From positions 1 through 51,086 of the forward strand of contig NZ_BMAQ01000011.1 in the NCBI RefSeq assembly GCF_015472005.1: 51,086 bases of DNA. Reading direction: 5' to 3'. A program made the translations under genes and the position numbers. The notes beneath the pieces are model-generated. The model made no database searches. It saw only the letters and a program-made list of their open reading frames with translations, and was not told the origin of the DNA. Shown here in pieces: positions 32,322 through 41,620 of this stretch. Positions within the stretch are counted from its first letter, which is position 1. Each line of letters starts with the position of its first letter. Source of the stretch: Insulibacter thermoxylanivorax. GTDB lineage: Bacteria; Bacillota; Bacilli; Paenibacillales; DA-C8.

Positions 32322-33242
32322 TTAATGCTCCTCCTTAATCAAGTGTCGGGATACGGGCGCTGCCCGGCTCACTTGCTTCTTCTTCATCCTGTGTTCCACC
32401 GACTGCGTAAGCCATCCCTTGCGAAGGCCGAAAAGGATGGACAGGGCGAAGATGCCGGCGGCGGTCACAACGATGAAGGGACCCGTTGGCCAGCCGGAGC
32501 CCAGGGTGCTTACCAGCGTGCCGATTGCACCGGACAACCCTCCGAAGGAAGCAGACAGCAGGAGCATGCGCGCGAAGGAATTGGTCCAATATCTCGCACT
32601 GACCGCCGGGATGATCAGCATCGCCGCCATCAAGATGACGCCGACCGCTTGAATTCCCATCACGATCGTCATCACAAGCAGCGCCGTATATGCCGCATTC
32701 ATCCCCTTGATCGATAGACCCTGCCCTTTCGCGAAGTTCGGATCGAATAAGTAGATCTTCCATTCTTTGAACGAGAGTGTGATGATCAAGACCACCACCA
32801 GGGCCAGGACCATCATCATATAGACATCCGAACGCAGCATCGTGGCGGCTTGGCCGAAGATGAATTTATCCAATCCCGCTTGATTGCCGCCTGTTGTGCG
32901 ATTGACGATGGTAAGCAGCATGATTCCGAACCCGAAGAAGACGGACAGAACGATGCCCATCGCGGTATCTTCCTTGATCCGGCTCGCCTGTGTGACCCAT
33001 TGAATCAGATAAGCGCCGACCAGCGCACTGATCCCGGCACCGATGATCAAGAGCAGGAGGTTCTTCTCTCCGATGATCATGAAGGTGATGACGATGCCGG
33101 GCAAGGCAGCATGGGAGAGAGAGTCACTCATGAGGCTCTGCTTCTTCCAATAGGCAAGGCAGCCGATCATACCGGCGGCTGTTCCCAGCAGCATCGTGCT
33201 GAACAATACCCATTGCGTATTGCTAGACAACAGGATGGGCAT
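32322..33242 (-). CDS. mntC: Manganese/zinc ABC transporter permease (MntC type)
   Basis: 306 aa ABC-3 family permease with about eight helices: LMSDSLSHAALPGIVITF, EDTAMGIVLSVFFGFGIMLLT and AVGVILMAAMLIIPAVSARYWTN are family motifs. The C-terminal cytoplasmic tail is basic. ATG 33242 (MPILLSSN) with GGAAGGAGAG upstream; the longer frame upstream overlaps the ATPase gene and has no site. Its start overlaps the ATPase gene end by 20 nt, so translation is coupled. Confidence 0.9.
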   Translation of the reverse strand: MPILLSSNTQWVLFSTMLLGTAAGMIGCLAYWKKQSLMSDSLSHAALPGIVITFMIIGEKNLLLLIIGAGISALVGAYLIQWVTQASRIKEDTAMGIVLSVFFGFGIMLLTIVNRTTGGNQAGLDKFIFGQAATMLRSDVYMMMVLALVVVLIITLSFKEWKIYLFDPNFAKGQGLSIKGMNAAYTALLVMTIVMGIQAVGVILMAAMLIIPAVSARYWTNSFARMLLLSASFGGLSGAIGTLVSTLGSGWPTGPFIVVTAAGIFALSILFGLRKGWLTQSVEHRMKKKQVSRAAPVSRHLIKEEH

Positions 33243-33984
33243 GGTAAGCCTCTCCTTCCATCCAGCGCAGTGTCCCTCCGTAGGTCCGGGCGATGTTCTC
33301 TCTGGTGAACACGTCCTCCGTTCTTCCGTGCTCAATCACCGTTCGATTCAACAGGAGGACATGGTCGAAGTATTGATCGACCGTCTGCAGATCATGGTGT
33401 ACGACCAAGACGGTCTTCCCCTTCTCCTTTAATTCACGGAGAATTGCCATAATCGCGCGTTCGGTGGCGGCATCTACGCCGGCCAGCGGCTCATCCATGA
33501 AATACAGATCGGCATCTTGCACTAAAGCTCTAGCCAAGAAGACACGCTGCTGCTGCCCGCCGGATAATTGGCTGATCTGCCGGTCTGCATATTCTTCCAT
33601 GCCCATCTTGGCTAAGGCTTCAAGGGCTTTTCTTTTGCGCTCTCTGCGCGGCAGCCGGAACCAGCCGATCTGCCCGTACAGCCCCATCATCACGACATCC
33701 AGGGCATTCGTAGGAAAATCCCAGTCCACCGACCCGCGCTGCGGCACATAGCCGATTCGCTTCTTCACCTTGGTCAGGTCGGTGCCGAAGAAACGCACTT
33801 CCCCCGTCAGACGCGGATGCAGATCCAGCAGGGTCTTGATCAAGGTCGACTTGCCCGCGCCGTTCGGACCGACGATACCGGTCAGCGTCCCTGCCTGCAC
33901 CGTGAAATTGACATCATATAACACCGTCGTCTTGCGATATGCACTCGATAGATTCGCCGCATCCAGTACCTTCATCCCGCTCAC
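33223..33984 (-). CDS. mntB: Manganese ABC transporter ATP-binding protein (MntB type)
   Basis: 253 aa ATPase. Walker A GPNGAGKST, Q-loop YVPQRG, signature LSGGQQQRVFLARAL, Walker B DLYFMDEPLAGVD, switch His in VVHHD. Closest in text to metal (Mn/Zn) importer ATPases. GTG start at 33984 overlaps the end of the binding-protein gene (GAGTGAG), with AAGGG just upstream; an ATG nine bases on is the alternative. Confidence 0.92.
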   Translation of the reverse strand: MSGMKVLDAANLSSAYRKTTVLYDVNFTVQAGTLTGIVGPNGAGKSTLIKTLLDLHPRLTGEVRFFGTDLTKVKKRIGYVPQRGSVDWDFPTNALDVVMMGLYGQIGWFRLPRRERKRKALEALAKMGMEEYADRQISQLSGGQQQRVFLARALVQDADLYFMDEPLAGVDAATERAIMAILRELKEKGKTVLVVHHDLQTVDQYFDHVLLLNRTVIEHGRTEDVFTRENIARTYGGTLRWMEGEAYHAHPVV

Positions 33985-34940
33985 TCATCCCTTGTCAATG
34001 CTTGATAGATCGTATTCACGTTGTGCCGATACATGCCGATATACGTTCCTTCCTCCGTTCCTGCTTCGCCCATCGCATCCGAGAACAGCTCCCCGCCCAG
34101 CTTGACCTCGGTCCCGCGCTGGGTCGCTCCGTCAATAACGGAACGTATCGTATCCTCTGAAATCGTACTCTCCACAAACACGGCCGGGATTTGCCGCTCG
34201 ACGAGCAGTTCGATGATGCTCTGAATATCCGAGAGTCCGATCTCATCCTCTGTACTCAGTCCCTGCAGACCGACGACCTCCATGTCGTGCATGCGCCCGA
34301 AGTAACCGAAGGCATCATGCGCAGTCACGAGTACCCGTTGATCAGGCGGTATGCTCTTTAGTTTGGCAGCTTCTTCGCGAAGCTCTGCCAACTTGGCAAA
34401 ATAGGCTTGCTTATTCTCTTCAAATAATTCCGCATCATCCGGCGACAACTTCTTAAGTTCCTCTACTGCTTCCTCCAATGCCATCTGCCACAGATCGATA
34501 TCGAACCAGATATGAGGATCAACGGCTCCGTCTTCATCGGTGAGCAGACGTTCTGCGGGGATAGTCTCCGCCATAGCCAAGACCGGCCGGGTCTTGCCGA
34601 TCTGTTCAAAAACCTCTGTCATATTCCCTTCCAGATTAAGTCCGTTATAGAAAACCACATCCGCGTTTTGCAGCTTCTTAATGTCACCTTGGGACGCATT
34701 GTACAAGTGCGGATCGACGCCGGGCCCCATCAAGCTGATCACCTCGACCCGGTCACCGCCGATGACCATAAGCGGTTCACCGATCTGGGCGATCGTCGTG
34801 ACAACGCGGATCACATCTTCCGAACGCCCACTGTCTCCTTGACCAACGGCATTGCTGCAAGCAGCGAATAACACCGATGCGATGACCACGATGGCAGTCA
34901 GTTTTAATCTTGCTATTTTCTTGCTTAATCTCATCTTCAT
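33981..34940 (-). CDS. mntA: Manganese ABC transporter substrate-binding lipoprotein
   Basis: 319 aa cluster A-I binding protein. Lipobox VLFAAC with Cys28. Metal ligands expected: H78 (GVDPHLY), H143 (DPHIWFD), H208 (VTAHDAFGYFG) and D288 (GELFSDAMGE), the 3His/1Asp set of MntA/TroA-type proteins; there is no His-rich zinc loop, so manganese is the better guess. ATG 34940 is preceded by GGAGGAGGAG. First gene of the operon; a promoter overlapped by an MntR-like palindrome lies about 115 nt upstream. Confidence 0.92.
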   Translation of the reverse strand: MKMRLSKKIARLKLTAIVVIASVLFAACSNAVGQGDSGRSEDVIRVVTTIAQIGEPLMVIGGDRVEVISLMGPGVDPHLYNASQGDIKKLQNADVVFYNGLNLEGNMTEVFEQIGKTRPVLAMAETIPAERLLTDEDGAVDPHIWFDIDLWQMALEEAVEELKKLSPDDAELFEENKQAYFAKLAELREEAAKLKSIPPDQRVLVTAHDAFGYFGRMHDMEVVGLQGLSTEDEIGLSDIQSIIELLVERQIPAVFVESTISEDTIRSVIDGATQRGTEVKLGGELFSDAMGEAGTEEGTYIGMYRHNVNTIYQALTRDE

Positions 34941-35052
34941 CCTGCTCTCCTCCTCCAAATCCCCATTTCATGAGTTGTATTCATCAAACTTTGTTTATGT
35001 AGCGGAAATATGTTTCTTGCGAATGAAAAAGTTTCTCTATTTCACACTTTTG

Positions 35053-35083
35053 ATTATACTCAATTAATTTGCCTATGTGCAAC
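35053..35083 (-). promoter_or_regulatory. mntABCD promoter with MntR-like operator
   Basis: On the minus strand TTGCAC (35082-35077), 18-bp spacer, TATAAT (35058-35053). The palindrome TTTGCCTATGTGCAA (35068-35082) covers the -35 box and contains TTTGCCT, the half-site of Bacillus MntR operators. Predicts shut-off by manganese. Confidence 0.65.
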
Positions 35084-35148
35084 ATTTGTTTTAATAAATT
35101 ATGGGGAGTTCCAATAAATCTCGGCTGGGAAGGTTTCTGAAGCTAAGT

Positions 35149-35456
35149 GAGTCGACAGACACCAGATGAGTGAATCGACTGGTGAGCGAAGCTTAACGGT
35201 GTCCGAAACGACAGAAATAATCGATTTATCGTGTGAGTGACGCGAATCGGAGTGTGAGACGACAATGATTGTTGATTCAAGGAGCGTGGAGACAGGATTC
35301 GTGGGCGAGACGACGGATTTTGTTGACTCAGATGCGTCGAAGCAGAAACCGTTCACGAGACGACGGATTTTGTTGACTCAGACACGGCGAGACAGAAGCA
35401 GAGTTCGAGACGACACATCCAGTTGTTTTAGAAAACCTGTACGGTTAAGCGGATTT
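35149..35456. repeat. Degenerate tandem repeat array A (unit about 50 bp)
   Basis: At least five units begin with GAGACGAC or close variants at 35149, 35205, 35256, 35307, 35357 and 35407 (spacing 56, 51, 51, 50, 50). The units at 35307 and 35357 are identical over the first 26 bases (GAGACGACGGATTTTGTTGA and on). There is no coding frame across the array and no gene in 35101-35540. It shares the core ACGAC-N2/3-ATTTTGT with array B. Confidence 0.75.
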
Positions 35457-35540
35457 CATACGTGCGGGGCTGCCCGTCAGTCATGGTTGACGAACTGGGC
35501 TGCCCAATCCTTGTTCGTGTATTGCTGTTCCCAGATCTTT

Positions 35541-35789
35541 TCAGCGAATCTCCAAGGTTTGTCCCGGGAAGATCAGGCGAGGATTCGCAAGCCGATTCGT
35601 TTCAGCAAGCTGCTGCCATGGAATCCCGAAACGGCGTCCGATGGCCCGCAAGGTATCGCCTTCCTTAACCACATATATCGTTACTGAGGGAGGTGCATCT
35701 TCAAGGGACGCGCTTGGGGGTGGAGTTTTTTTAATAGGTTCTTCTGTATGTAAATTTCTGTCTGATCCTACGATCAGCTGAATAGACAA
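35541..35789 (-). CDS. Small LysM-domain protein, start uncertain
   Basis: Up to 82 aa. Residues about 37-82 are a LysM peptidoglycan/chitin-binding module (YVVKEGDTLRAIGRRFGIPWQQLAETNRLANPRLIFPGQTLEI). The N-terminal part is polar and has no signal peptide. The only start is a TTG at 35789, which lies on the edge of the ilvD terminator and has no ribosome site. It may be a fragment of a larger LysM protein, or its true start may be unusual. Confidence 0.55.
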   Translation of the reverse strand: MSIQLIVGSDRNLHTEEPIKKTPPPSASLEDAPPSVTIYVVKEGDTLRAIGRRFGIPWQQLAETNRLANPRLIFPGQTLEIR

Positions 35790-35825
35790 ACAGCCCAGCC
35801 GAATCAGTGTTCAGCCGGGCTGTTT
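35788..35825 (-). terminator. Terminator of ilvD
   Basis: AAACAGCCCgGC and GCtGGGCTGTTT form a 12-bp stem with one G-T pair; TGTCTATT follows on the minus strand, about 55 nt after the ilvD stop. Confidence 0.75.
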
Positions 35826-35880
35826 AATACGTCGCGATATGACTAAGAGCATCGTCATCCAGATGCACGTCGACTTCCGT

Positions 35881-37569
35881 TTATAGATCGGTTACGGCTC
35901 CTTGAGATGCAGAGGAGACCAACTTGGCGTATTTGTATAATACGCCTTTCTGATAGCGAAGCGGCGGCGCTTGCCAGCTCCGGCGGCGTCTCTCCAGTTC
36001 TTCGTCGGAGACATGGAGCTGGATCTCCTGCATGACACTGTCGACCGTCACCAGATCACCGTCTTGAACCAAGGCGATGGGGCCTCCGACCTGCGCTTCG
36101 GGTGAGATATGCCCAACAACGAATCCGTGAGAACCGCCTGAGAAACGGCCGTCGGTGAGCAGAGCGACTTTGCCGTTCAGCCCTTTGCCGATCACAATGG
36201 CCGTGATCGCGAGCATCTCCGGCATACCGGGACCGCCCTTCGGGCCCGCATAACGGATGATGATCACATCACCGGGCTTGATCTCATCCTTCATCAAGGC
36301 GTCCGTTGCCGCCTCTTCCGTATCAAACACCCGTGCCGGACCTTGGAAGCGCTCCGCTTGGATACCGGACATCTTCACAACGGCTCCCTCCGGTGCTAGG
36401 TTCCCTCGCAGGATCACGAGATGCCCTGTCTCACGGTATGGGTTATCGAGCGGGCGGATTACCTGCTGTCCTTCCTTCAGATCAGGCCAGTCCGCCAGAT
36501 TCTCCGCCAATGTCTTTCCTGTAATGGTGAGGCAATCCCCATGCAGCATTCCCGCCTGCAGCAAGAGGCGCATCACCGCCGGCACACCGCCGGCTACATG
36601 CAAGTCCTGCATCACATAACGGCCGCTGGGCTTCATATCCGCCAATACAGGAACCTTAGCCCGCACCTTCTCAAAATCATCCAGCGTCAGTTCTACTTCC
36701 ACCGCATGTGCCATCGCCAGAAGATGGAGGATCGCATTGGTCGAACCGCCAAGTGCCATCACGACGGTAATCGCATTTTCAAAGGCCCGTTTCGTCATGA
36801 TCTGCCGCGGGAAGATGCCTTTGCGCAGCAGTTCCACGACCATCTTCCCGGCTTCCTGACAATCACGTCTCTTCGCCTCTGAAACAGCGGGATTAGATGA
36901 ACTTCCGGGAGGACTCATGCCGAGGGCTTCGATGGCAGCAGCCATCGTATTGGCCGTGTACATGCCGCCGCAGGACCCCGCACCGGGACATGCATGGCAC
37001 TCGATATGATACAGTTGTTCGCCGTCAATTGCCCGACGATTATATTCCCCGACGGCTTCGAAGACGCTGACGATATCGATATCTTGTCCCTTGAGGTTAC
37101 CGGGGGCAATCGTCCCCCCGTATACGAAGACTGCAGGAAGGTTCAATCGGCCGATCGCGATCAAGCAGCCGGGCATATTCTTATCGCAGCCGCCGATTGC
37201 GACAACCCCGTCCATGCGTTCCGCACTGACCACCGTTTCGATCGAATCGGCGATGATATCCCGGCTCGGCAGTGAGAAACGCATGCCCTCATGCCCCATC
37301 GAGATCGCATCGGATACGGTGATGGTGCCGAAGGTAAGCGGCACTCCTCCCCCTTCGCTTACGCCCTTCCTCACTTCATCAGCCAATTGATCAATATGCA
37401 TATTGCAAGGCGTAACATCGCTCCACGTACTGGCGATACCGATCTGCGGCTTCGAGAAATCCTCATCGCTGAAGCCGACTGCGCGCAGCATCGCCCGGTT
37501 CGGTGCCCGATGCAATCCGTCGCTTACTACATGGCTGTGAATCCTGAGATCGTGATGCTCCTTCGTCAC
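35881..37569 (-). CDS. ilvD: Dihydroxy-acid dehydratase
   Basis: 562 aa Fe-S enzyme of the IlvD/Edd family that makes the 2-keto acids of valine and isoleucine synthesis. Cluster cysteines in [16 protein letters not shown] and [14 protein letters not shown]; Mg-binding and catalytic stretches [11 protein letters not shown] and [25 protein letters not shown] 37569 has GAGGAG 8 nt upstream; the GTG at 37578 directly abuts it and is less likely. No ilvB, ilvN or ilvC nearby, so it is an orphan pathway gene. I found no T-box leader in the short upstream gap. Confidence 0.94.
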   Translation of the reverse strand: MTKEHHDLRIHSHVVSDGLHRAPNRAMLRAVGFSDEDFSKPQIGIASTWSDVTPCNMHIDQLADEVRKGVSEGGGVPLTFGTITVSDAISMGHEGMRFSLPSRDIIADSIETVVSAERMDGVVAIGGCDKNMPGCLIAIGRLNLPAVFVYGGTIAPGNLKGQDIDIVSVFEAVGEYNRRAIDGEQLYHIECHACPGAGSCGGMYTANTMAAAIEALGMSPPGSSSNPAVSEAKRRDCQEAGKMVVELLRKGIFPRQIMTKRAFENAITVVMALGGSTNAILHLLAMAHAVEVELTLDDFEKVRAKVPVLADMKPSGRYVMQDLHVAGGVPAVMRLLLQAGMLHGDCLTITGKTLAENLADWPDLKEGQQVIRPLDNPYRETGHLVILRGNLAPEGAVVKMSGIQAERFQGPARVFDTEEAATDALMKDEIKPGDVIIIRYAGPKGGPGMPEMLAITAIVIGKGLNGKVALLTDGRFSGGSHGFVVGHISPEAQVGGPIALVQDGDLVTVDSVMQEIQLHVSDEELERRRRSWQAPPLRYQKGVLYKYAKLVSSASQGAVTDL

Positions 37570-37653
37570 ACGACGCACTCCTCTGCTTATTGATTGCTGA
37601 AAGATTTATTGCTGTTTTTTATATAGGCAGCATTTTTAACGTCCCTTCAAATC

Positions 37654-37995
37654 TTATACGTCTTGTGCATATTGTTCGCTGGGAATCTTCGTCAGCACAA
37701 CATACAGGCTGACCGGTTCACTTCCGGTATTGCGGAAGGAGAAGAACTCTTCACCTTCAACGAGGAGACAATCATCCTTCTTCACCTTCGTGACCTCACC
37801 ATCGACAACAACATCTCCCTCGCCTTCCAAAACTAGGACAAACAGCGACGATCCTGGATGTTGATGGCTTGGCAGTTCCTGTCCAGGCATGAAGTTTAAG
37901 ACGAAAACAGCATGGTGTTCATGCTTATAGATCACTCGTTTGGTCAGACGTTCCTCAGAATACTCGCGATAATGAGCTAATTGTTTTAATTCCAC
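37654..37995 (-). CDS. Cupin-domain protein
   Basis: 113 aa single cupin. Metal-type motif LPSHQHPGSSLFVLVLEGEGDVVVDGE, second motif region FSFRNTGSEPVSLYVV. Could be a small metal-dependent enzyme or sugar/ligand sensor; the function is not readable. GTG start with AGGAGG 8 nt upstream. The 237 bp between it and the next gene hold that gene's terminator and nothing else clear. Confidence 0.85.
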   Translation of the reverse strand: MELKQLAHYREYSEERLTKRVIYKHEHHAVFVLNFMPGQELPSHQHPGSSLFVLVLEGEGDVVVDGEVTKVKKDDCLLVEGEEFFSFRNTGSEPVSLYVVLTKIPSEQYAQDV

Positions 37996-38155
37996 CGTAA
38001 TTTCCTCCTATTATTAGGATCTTTGGCCGAGCAATCGCTTGAATCTCGGATACATGTTAATTGTACCGTGTGCAAATTACGGCCAGAGTGATCCTGATCA
38101 CGGATTATTGGATATTATAACCAATCTATGTTTGCATATTCGCAATAAAAATGAA

Positions 38156-38176
38156 GCAGACGCATCCTGCATCTGC
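38156..38176 (-). terminator. Terminator of the UPF0173 gene
   Basis: GCAGAtGCA, loop GGA, TGCgTCTGC, then TTCATTTTTATT on the minus strand. Confidence 0.65.
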
Positions 38177-38232
38177 TCCCTGTATTATCGAACAGCTGAT
38201 ATTGTGACAAGGGATATCGCTATACAATTAGA

Positions 38233-38925
38233 TTAAGACAACTCATAACTCTCGCCCGGCTTCAACGCGATTCCTTTCACGCCCTTCTCTTCAAGGCGTT
38301 GTACGAAAGCATCTGCATCTTGCTTAATCGGCGGGAATGTATTGTAATGAATCGGCAAAACGCTCTTCGCACGCAGCCACTCTGCGGCCAGGATGGCATC
38401 TTCCGGTCCCATCGTAAAGTTATCCCCGATCGGCAGGCAAGCGAGATCGATCTGGAAGCGTTCACCGAACATCTTCATATCATAGAACAGCGCTGTATCC
38501 CCGGCATGGTAGATTGTCTTGCCATTCCAATGAATGATATAACCGCCGGGCATCCCGCCGTACATGATCTGCTTCTCATCTTCTAAAATGATGCCTGAAC
38601 TGTGAAAAGCTTGTACGAAGCGGACTTCGGCGCTGCCCAGATTCACCTTGCCGCCTAAGTTCACTTCGAGGGTCTTAGCGCCCTGCCAGCTCATATAATT
38701 CGCCAGTTCGAAAGTAGCAACAACCGTTGCATCATTGGCTTTGGCGATCGCTGCAGCATCCAGGATATGATCCTGATGAGCGTGAGTCAGCAGCACATGT
38801 TGTACTTTAATATCTTCGACTCGTGTCACACTGAGTGGATTGCCCGAAAGAAAAGGATCGATGATCAGGGACTGCTCCCCGTCGCTGATCTGTACACAGG
38901 AATGTCCGTGATATACGATTTGCAT
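38233..38925 (-). CDS. UPF0173 metal-dependent hydrolase (YtkL-like)
   Basis: 230 aa metallo-beta-lactamase fold. Zinc motif LTHAHQDHILDA (H48, H50, D52, H53), further ligands in VQAFHSSG, IYHAGDTALF and LPIHYNTF. Same length as Bacillus YtkL. Substrate unknown. GTG/ATG start region MQIVYHGHSC matches the family; AGGAGCGG upstream. Upstream 38926-39657 holds no gene: repeat array B, a long hairpin and short direct repeats. Confidence 0.9.
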   Translation of the reverse strand: MQIVYHGHSCVQISDGEQSLIIDPFLSGNPLSVTRVEDIKVQHVLLTHAHQDHILDAAAIAKANDATVVATFELANYMSWQGAKTLEVNLGGKVNLGSAEVRFVQAFHSSGIILEDEKQIMYGGMPGGYIIHWNGKTIYHAGDTALFYDMKMFGERFQIDLACLPIGDNFTMGPEDAILAAEWLRAKSVLPIHYNTFPPIKQDADAFVQRLEEKGVKGIALKPGESYELS

Positions 38926-39064
38926 CGCGATACCGCTCCTTTCTGCATTCTTATTATATATTCCAACACTTACACCCCCATCTTATGCCACGATTCCCTC
39001 CTTGTCAAAATCGCTCTCATCCTCGATTCGAAGTGTTTATCTGTAAACTGGATACGGGCTGGTC

Positions 39065-39428
39065 TTGCTGCATTTTTTGTTGCGTACGATTTATGTACGA
39101 TTTTTCGCATACAGCTTGCTCGCTGAAGTTCACTTGTCGGAGACACTTGTAGCAGCTCACTTTCGAATTTTGACCGCTTTTTCGGATATCAATCGGCTGA
39201 CGAGCACACTTCCAGAATTTTGTCCTAATATTAGAATAAAACAGGCGGTATGTGCGTCCAGCACCAGCTTTATGTCCTAAATTTCGCTCACAACCCGTCA
39301 GATGAGTGCCTTACGACCACGATTTGTCCTAAATTTCGTATAAAACACTTCATTTAAGCGCCTTACGACCACATTTTGTCCTAAATTTCGTATAAAACCT
39401 GCCACATGAGCTCTGTCCGCCAACTGTT
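39065..39428. repeat. Degenerate tandem repeat array B (unit 52 bp)
   Basis: Units start with TTG(T/A)CC-like text at about 39065, 39116, 39168, 39220, 39272, 39324 and 39376, a 51-52 bp step. The last two are near identical (TTGTCCTAAATTTCGTATAA then AAC.. GCCTTACGACCAC); units decay toward the left. There is no reading frame shared between units. It shares ACGAC-N2/3-ATTTTGT with array A. Confidence 0.78.
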
Positions 39429-39485
39429 CTATTCCATTTTCTTCATAAATCCTGAAAAATCCTGCTGAAATTCTGCTGGAAGCAA

Positions 39486-39541
39486 AGAAGCTGCAAATCG
39501 CGTCATGTGATCCTCGTGAACGCATGCGATTTGCAGCTTCT
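39486..39541 (-). terminator. Long hairpin after cysI
   Basis: AGAAGCTGCAAATCGC and GCGATTTGCAGCTTCT form a perfect 16-bp stem with a 24-nt loop, about 115 nt past the cysI stop; minus-strand tail TTGCTTCC is only weakly U-rich. Likely the cysJI terminator. Confidence 0.6.
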
Positions 39542-39657
39542 GCAGTATATCGATCTATATCTCTCGAAAACTCATTGTATACGTCCTAAAACGGATGCAT
39601 TAAACAGCGTTCTCTTATACAGAGTTTCTTATACGGAGTTTGAGACATCACTCAGAC

Positions 39658-41403
39658 TTATACGGAGACGGTTTGATGGAACTCCCGGCCGTCATAAACG
39701 GCTTTGACATAGCCCTTGCGTACGGCGAAGTCGCCAAAACGTTCGCCGGGTTCGCGCTCCTCCGCATAGTGTTTAAGGATCGGAGTTAGGGTGTCGAGGA
39801 TCTCCTGCTCGGTGATGTTCTCGCGATACATCTGATTCAAGCGATCCCCTGTAAAGCTGGCTCCGAGATAGAGGTTGTATCTGCCGGGCGCCTTGCCTGT
39901 GAAGCCGATCTCGCCCAGATATGGACGAGCGCAGCCATTCGGGCAGCCGGTCATACGGATGATGATCTCCTCTTCGCCTAAGCCAAGATCGTCCAAGATC
40001 TTCTCCAATTTATCTAACAGGCCAGGCATATATCGCTCCGCTTCCGCCATCGCCAGTCCGCAAGTTGGCAGCGCCACGCAGGCCATCGCGTTGCGGCGCA
40101 ATGCGGAATGGCGATCGCCTGCAGACAGCTGATAGCGCTCGACGATCTCTTCAATCGCCGGCTTATTCTCGCTGGTCACATTGCCAATCAGCAGGTTCTG
40201 ATTCGGCGTCCATCGGAAATCCCCTGTATGGATCTTGGCGATCTCCCGCAAAGCGGTTTTCAGCTTGTAATCTTCCCAATCACTGATGCGTCCGTTCTCG
40301 ATGTAGAGGGTAAGATGCCATCTGTCGTTTGTCCCTTTGACCCAACCGTAGCGATCGCCATTGTGTTCGAATTTGAACGTTCTGGCTTCTTCCAGCTTAT
40401 ATCCAAGCCGATTGTGCAGTTCTTCGAGGAACCACTCGACACCGCCGCGGCGGTCGATCGTATACTTAAACCTCGCATACTTACGCACCGAACGGTTGCC
40501 GTAGTCGCGCTGGATCGTGACGATCTTCTCCGTCACATCCACTACCTGCTCAGGTTTGCAGAAGCCGACGACCCGCGCCAGCTGCGGATAGGTCTGTGGA
40601 TCCCCATAGGTCATGCCCATTCCGCCGCCGACGGCGATGTTGAACCCTTGCAGCTTCCCGTCCTCGACGATCGCGATCAAGCCGATATCCTGCGAATAGA
40701 CGTCGACATCATTGTTAGGCGGCACGGCGATCCCGATCTTAAACTTACGAGGCAGGTAGACTTTGCCGTAGATCGGCTCTTCCTCGAAATCCTCTCCTCT
40801 GCTGTCATAGACCTTCTCCCCGTCGAGGAAGATCTCATGGTAGGCATTCGTTCTCGGCGTCAGATGATCGCTGATTCGCACAGCCCATTGATAGACCTCT
40901 TCATGGACCTCCGATTGGTAAGGGTTCGGATTGCACATGACATTCCGGTTGACATCGCCGCAGGCAGCAATCGTAGAGAGCAGAGCGGCATTGATCTCCT
41001 TGAAGACAGTCTTGAGGTTCCACTTCAAGATACCGTGCAGCTGCACCGCCTGCCTGGTAGTCAAGCGGATCGTATCACCCGCATACTTCGCTGCGATCTC
41101 ATCGATTGCAAGCCATTGCTGCGGCGTCACTACACCGCCGGGAGCCCGGATGCGAACCATGAACTGATAAGCCGGCTCCAGCTTTTGTTTCTCCCGCTCA
41201 TTGCGCAGGTCGCGATCATCCTGCATGTAGCTGCCGTGGAATTTCATCAGCCGGTTATCCATCTCCGGCACCGAGCCGGTGATCGGATCCTGCAGAGATT
41301 CCTCAAGCGTCCCCCGCAGGTAGCGGCTGCGCAGCTTCAGCTCCTCCACATCGCTTGGAGGTCCGTCGATTTCTTGCATTTTTTTGATAATCTCATTGGT
41401 CAT
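39658..41403 (-). CDS. cysI: Sulfite reductase (NADPH) hemoprotein subunit
   Basis: 581 aa siroheme/4Fe-4S enzyme that reduces sulfite to sulfide with electrons from CysJ. Two repeats of the nitrite/sulfite reductase fold; cluster and siroheme cysteines in [18 protein letters not shown] and [16 protein letters not shown]; siroheme Arg/Lys region [14 protein letters not shown]. Start ATG 41403 ([12 protein letters not shown]) agrees with relatives, though its best ribosome site (GAGGGGAG) is 14 nt away; a longer frame to 41463 has no better one. Located after cysJ with an odd GATC-rich 217-bp gap. The last codons lie in a short direct repeat (TTATACGGAG). Confidence 0.93.
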   Translation of the reverse strand: MTNEIIKKMQEIDGPPSDVEELKLRSRYLRGTLEESLQDPITGSVPEMDNRLMKFHGSYMQDDRDLRNEREKQKLEPAYQFMVRIRAPGGVVTPQQWLAIDEIAAKYAGDTIRLTTRQAVQLHGILKWNLKTVFKEINAALLSTIAACGDVNRNVMCNPNPYQSEVHEEVYQWAVRISDHLTPRTNAYHEIFLDGEKVYDSRGEDFEEEPIYGKVYLPRKFKIGIAVPPNNDVDVYSQDIGLIAIVEDGKLQGFNIAVGGGMGMTYGDPQTYPQLARVVGFCKPEQVVDVTEKIVTIQRDYGNRSVRKYARFKYTIDRRGGVEWFLEELHNRLGYKLEEARTFKFEHNGDRYGWVKGTNDRWHLTLYIENGRISDWEDYKLKTALREIAKIHTGDFRWTPNQNLLIGNVTSENKPAIEEIVERYQLSAGDRHSALRRNAMACVALPTCGLAMAEAERYMPGLLDKLEKILDDLGLGEEEIIIRMTGCPNGCARPYLGEIGFTGKAPGRYNLYLGASFTGDRLNQMYRENITEQEILDTLTPILKHYAEEREPGERFGDFAVRKGYVKAVYDGREFHQTVSV

Positions 41404-41454
41404 GGTTGATTCCGCACTCCCCTCTGTTCGAGAACATCTCCTCGCGACATCCTG

Positions 41455-41600
41455 ATTGATCATCCTTGGAGATCTTCCTTGGAGATCAAGCTAAGTGACC
41501 AACCCTCGTGATCTTCCTTAGATGATCTCCCTTGATCTCCCTTGTGATCATGCTAAGTGATCAGCTAGCAGATCATCCGTCGTGATCAACCACCAGGTCA
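41455..41600. repeat. GATC-rich repetitive leader between cysJ and cysI
   Basis: About ten GATC sites occur in 150 bp. On the minus strand (mRNA sense) the units AAGGGAGATCA, AAGGAAGATC and GGTCACTTAGC(A/T)TGATC recur. There is no ORF. It may be simple repeat expansion; it presents several SD-like AAGG(A/G)AG strings before cysI. Confidence 0.55.
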
Positions 41601-41620
41601 TCCGCTGGACATTCTCGAGA

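Noticed and set aside
35149-35456. CRISPR array
   Set aside because: Units are degenerate 50-mers without constant repeat plus unique spacers, and no cas genes are near; the same applies to 39065-39428.
37570-37653. T-box or other leader before ilvD
   Set aside because: The gap is too short and shows no T-box motif or antiterminator.
40108-41409. 433-codon open frame on the plus strand opposite cysI
   Set aside because: Mirror frame of a clear siroheme sulfite reductase gene; no ribosome site and no family.
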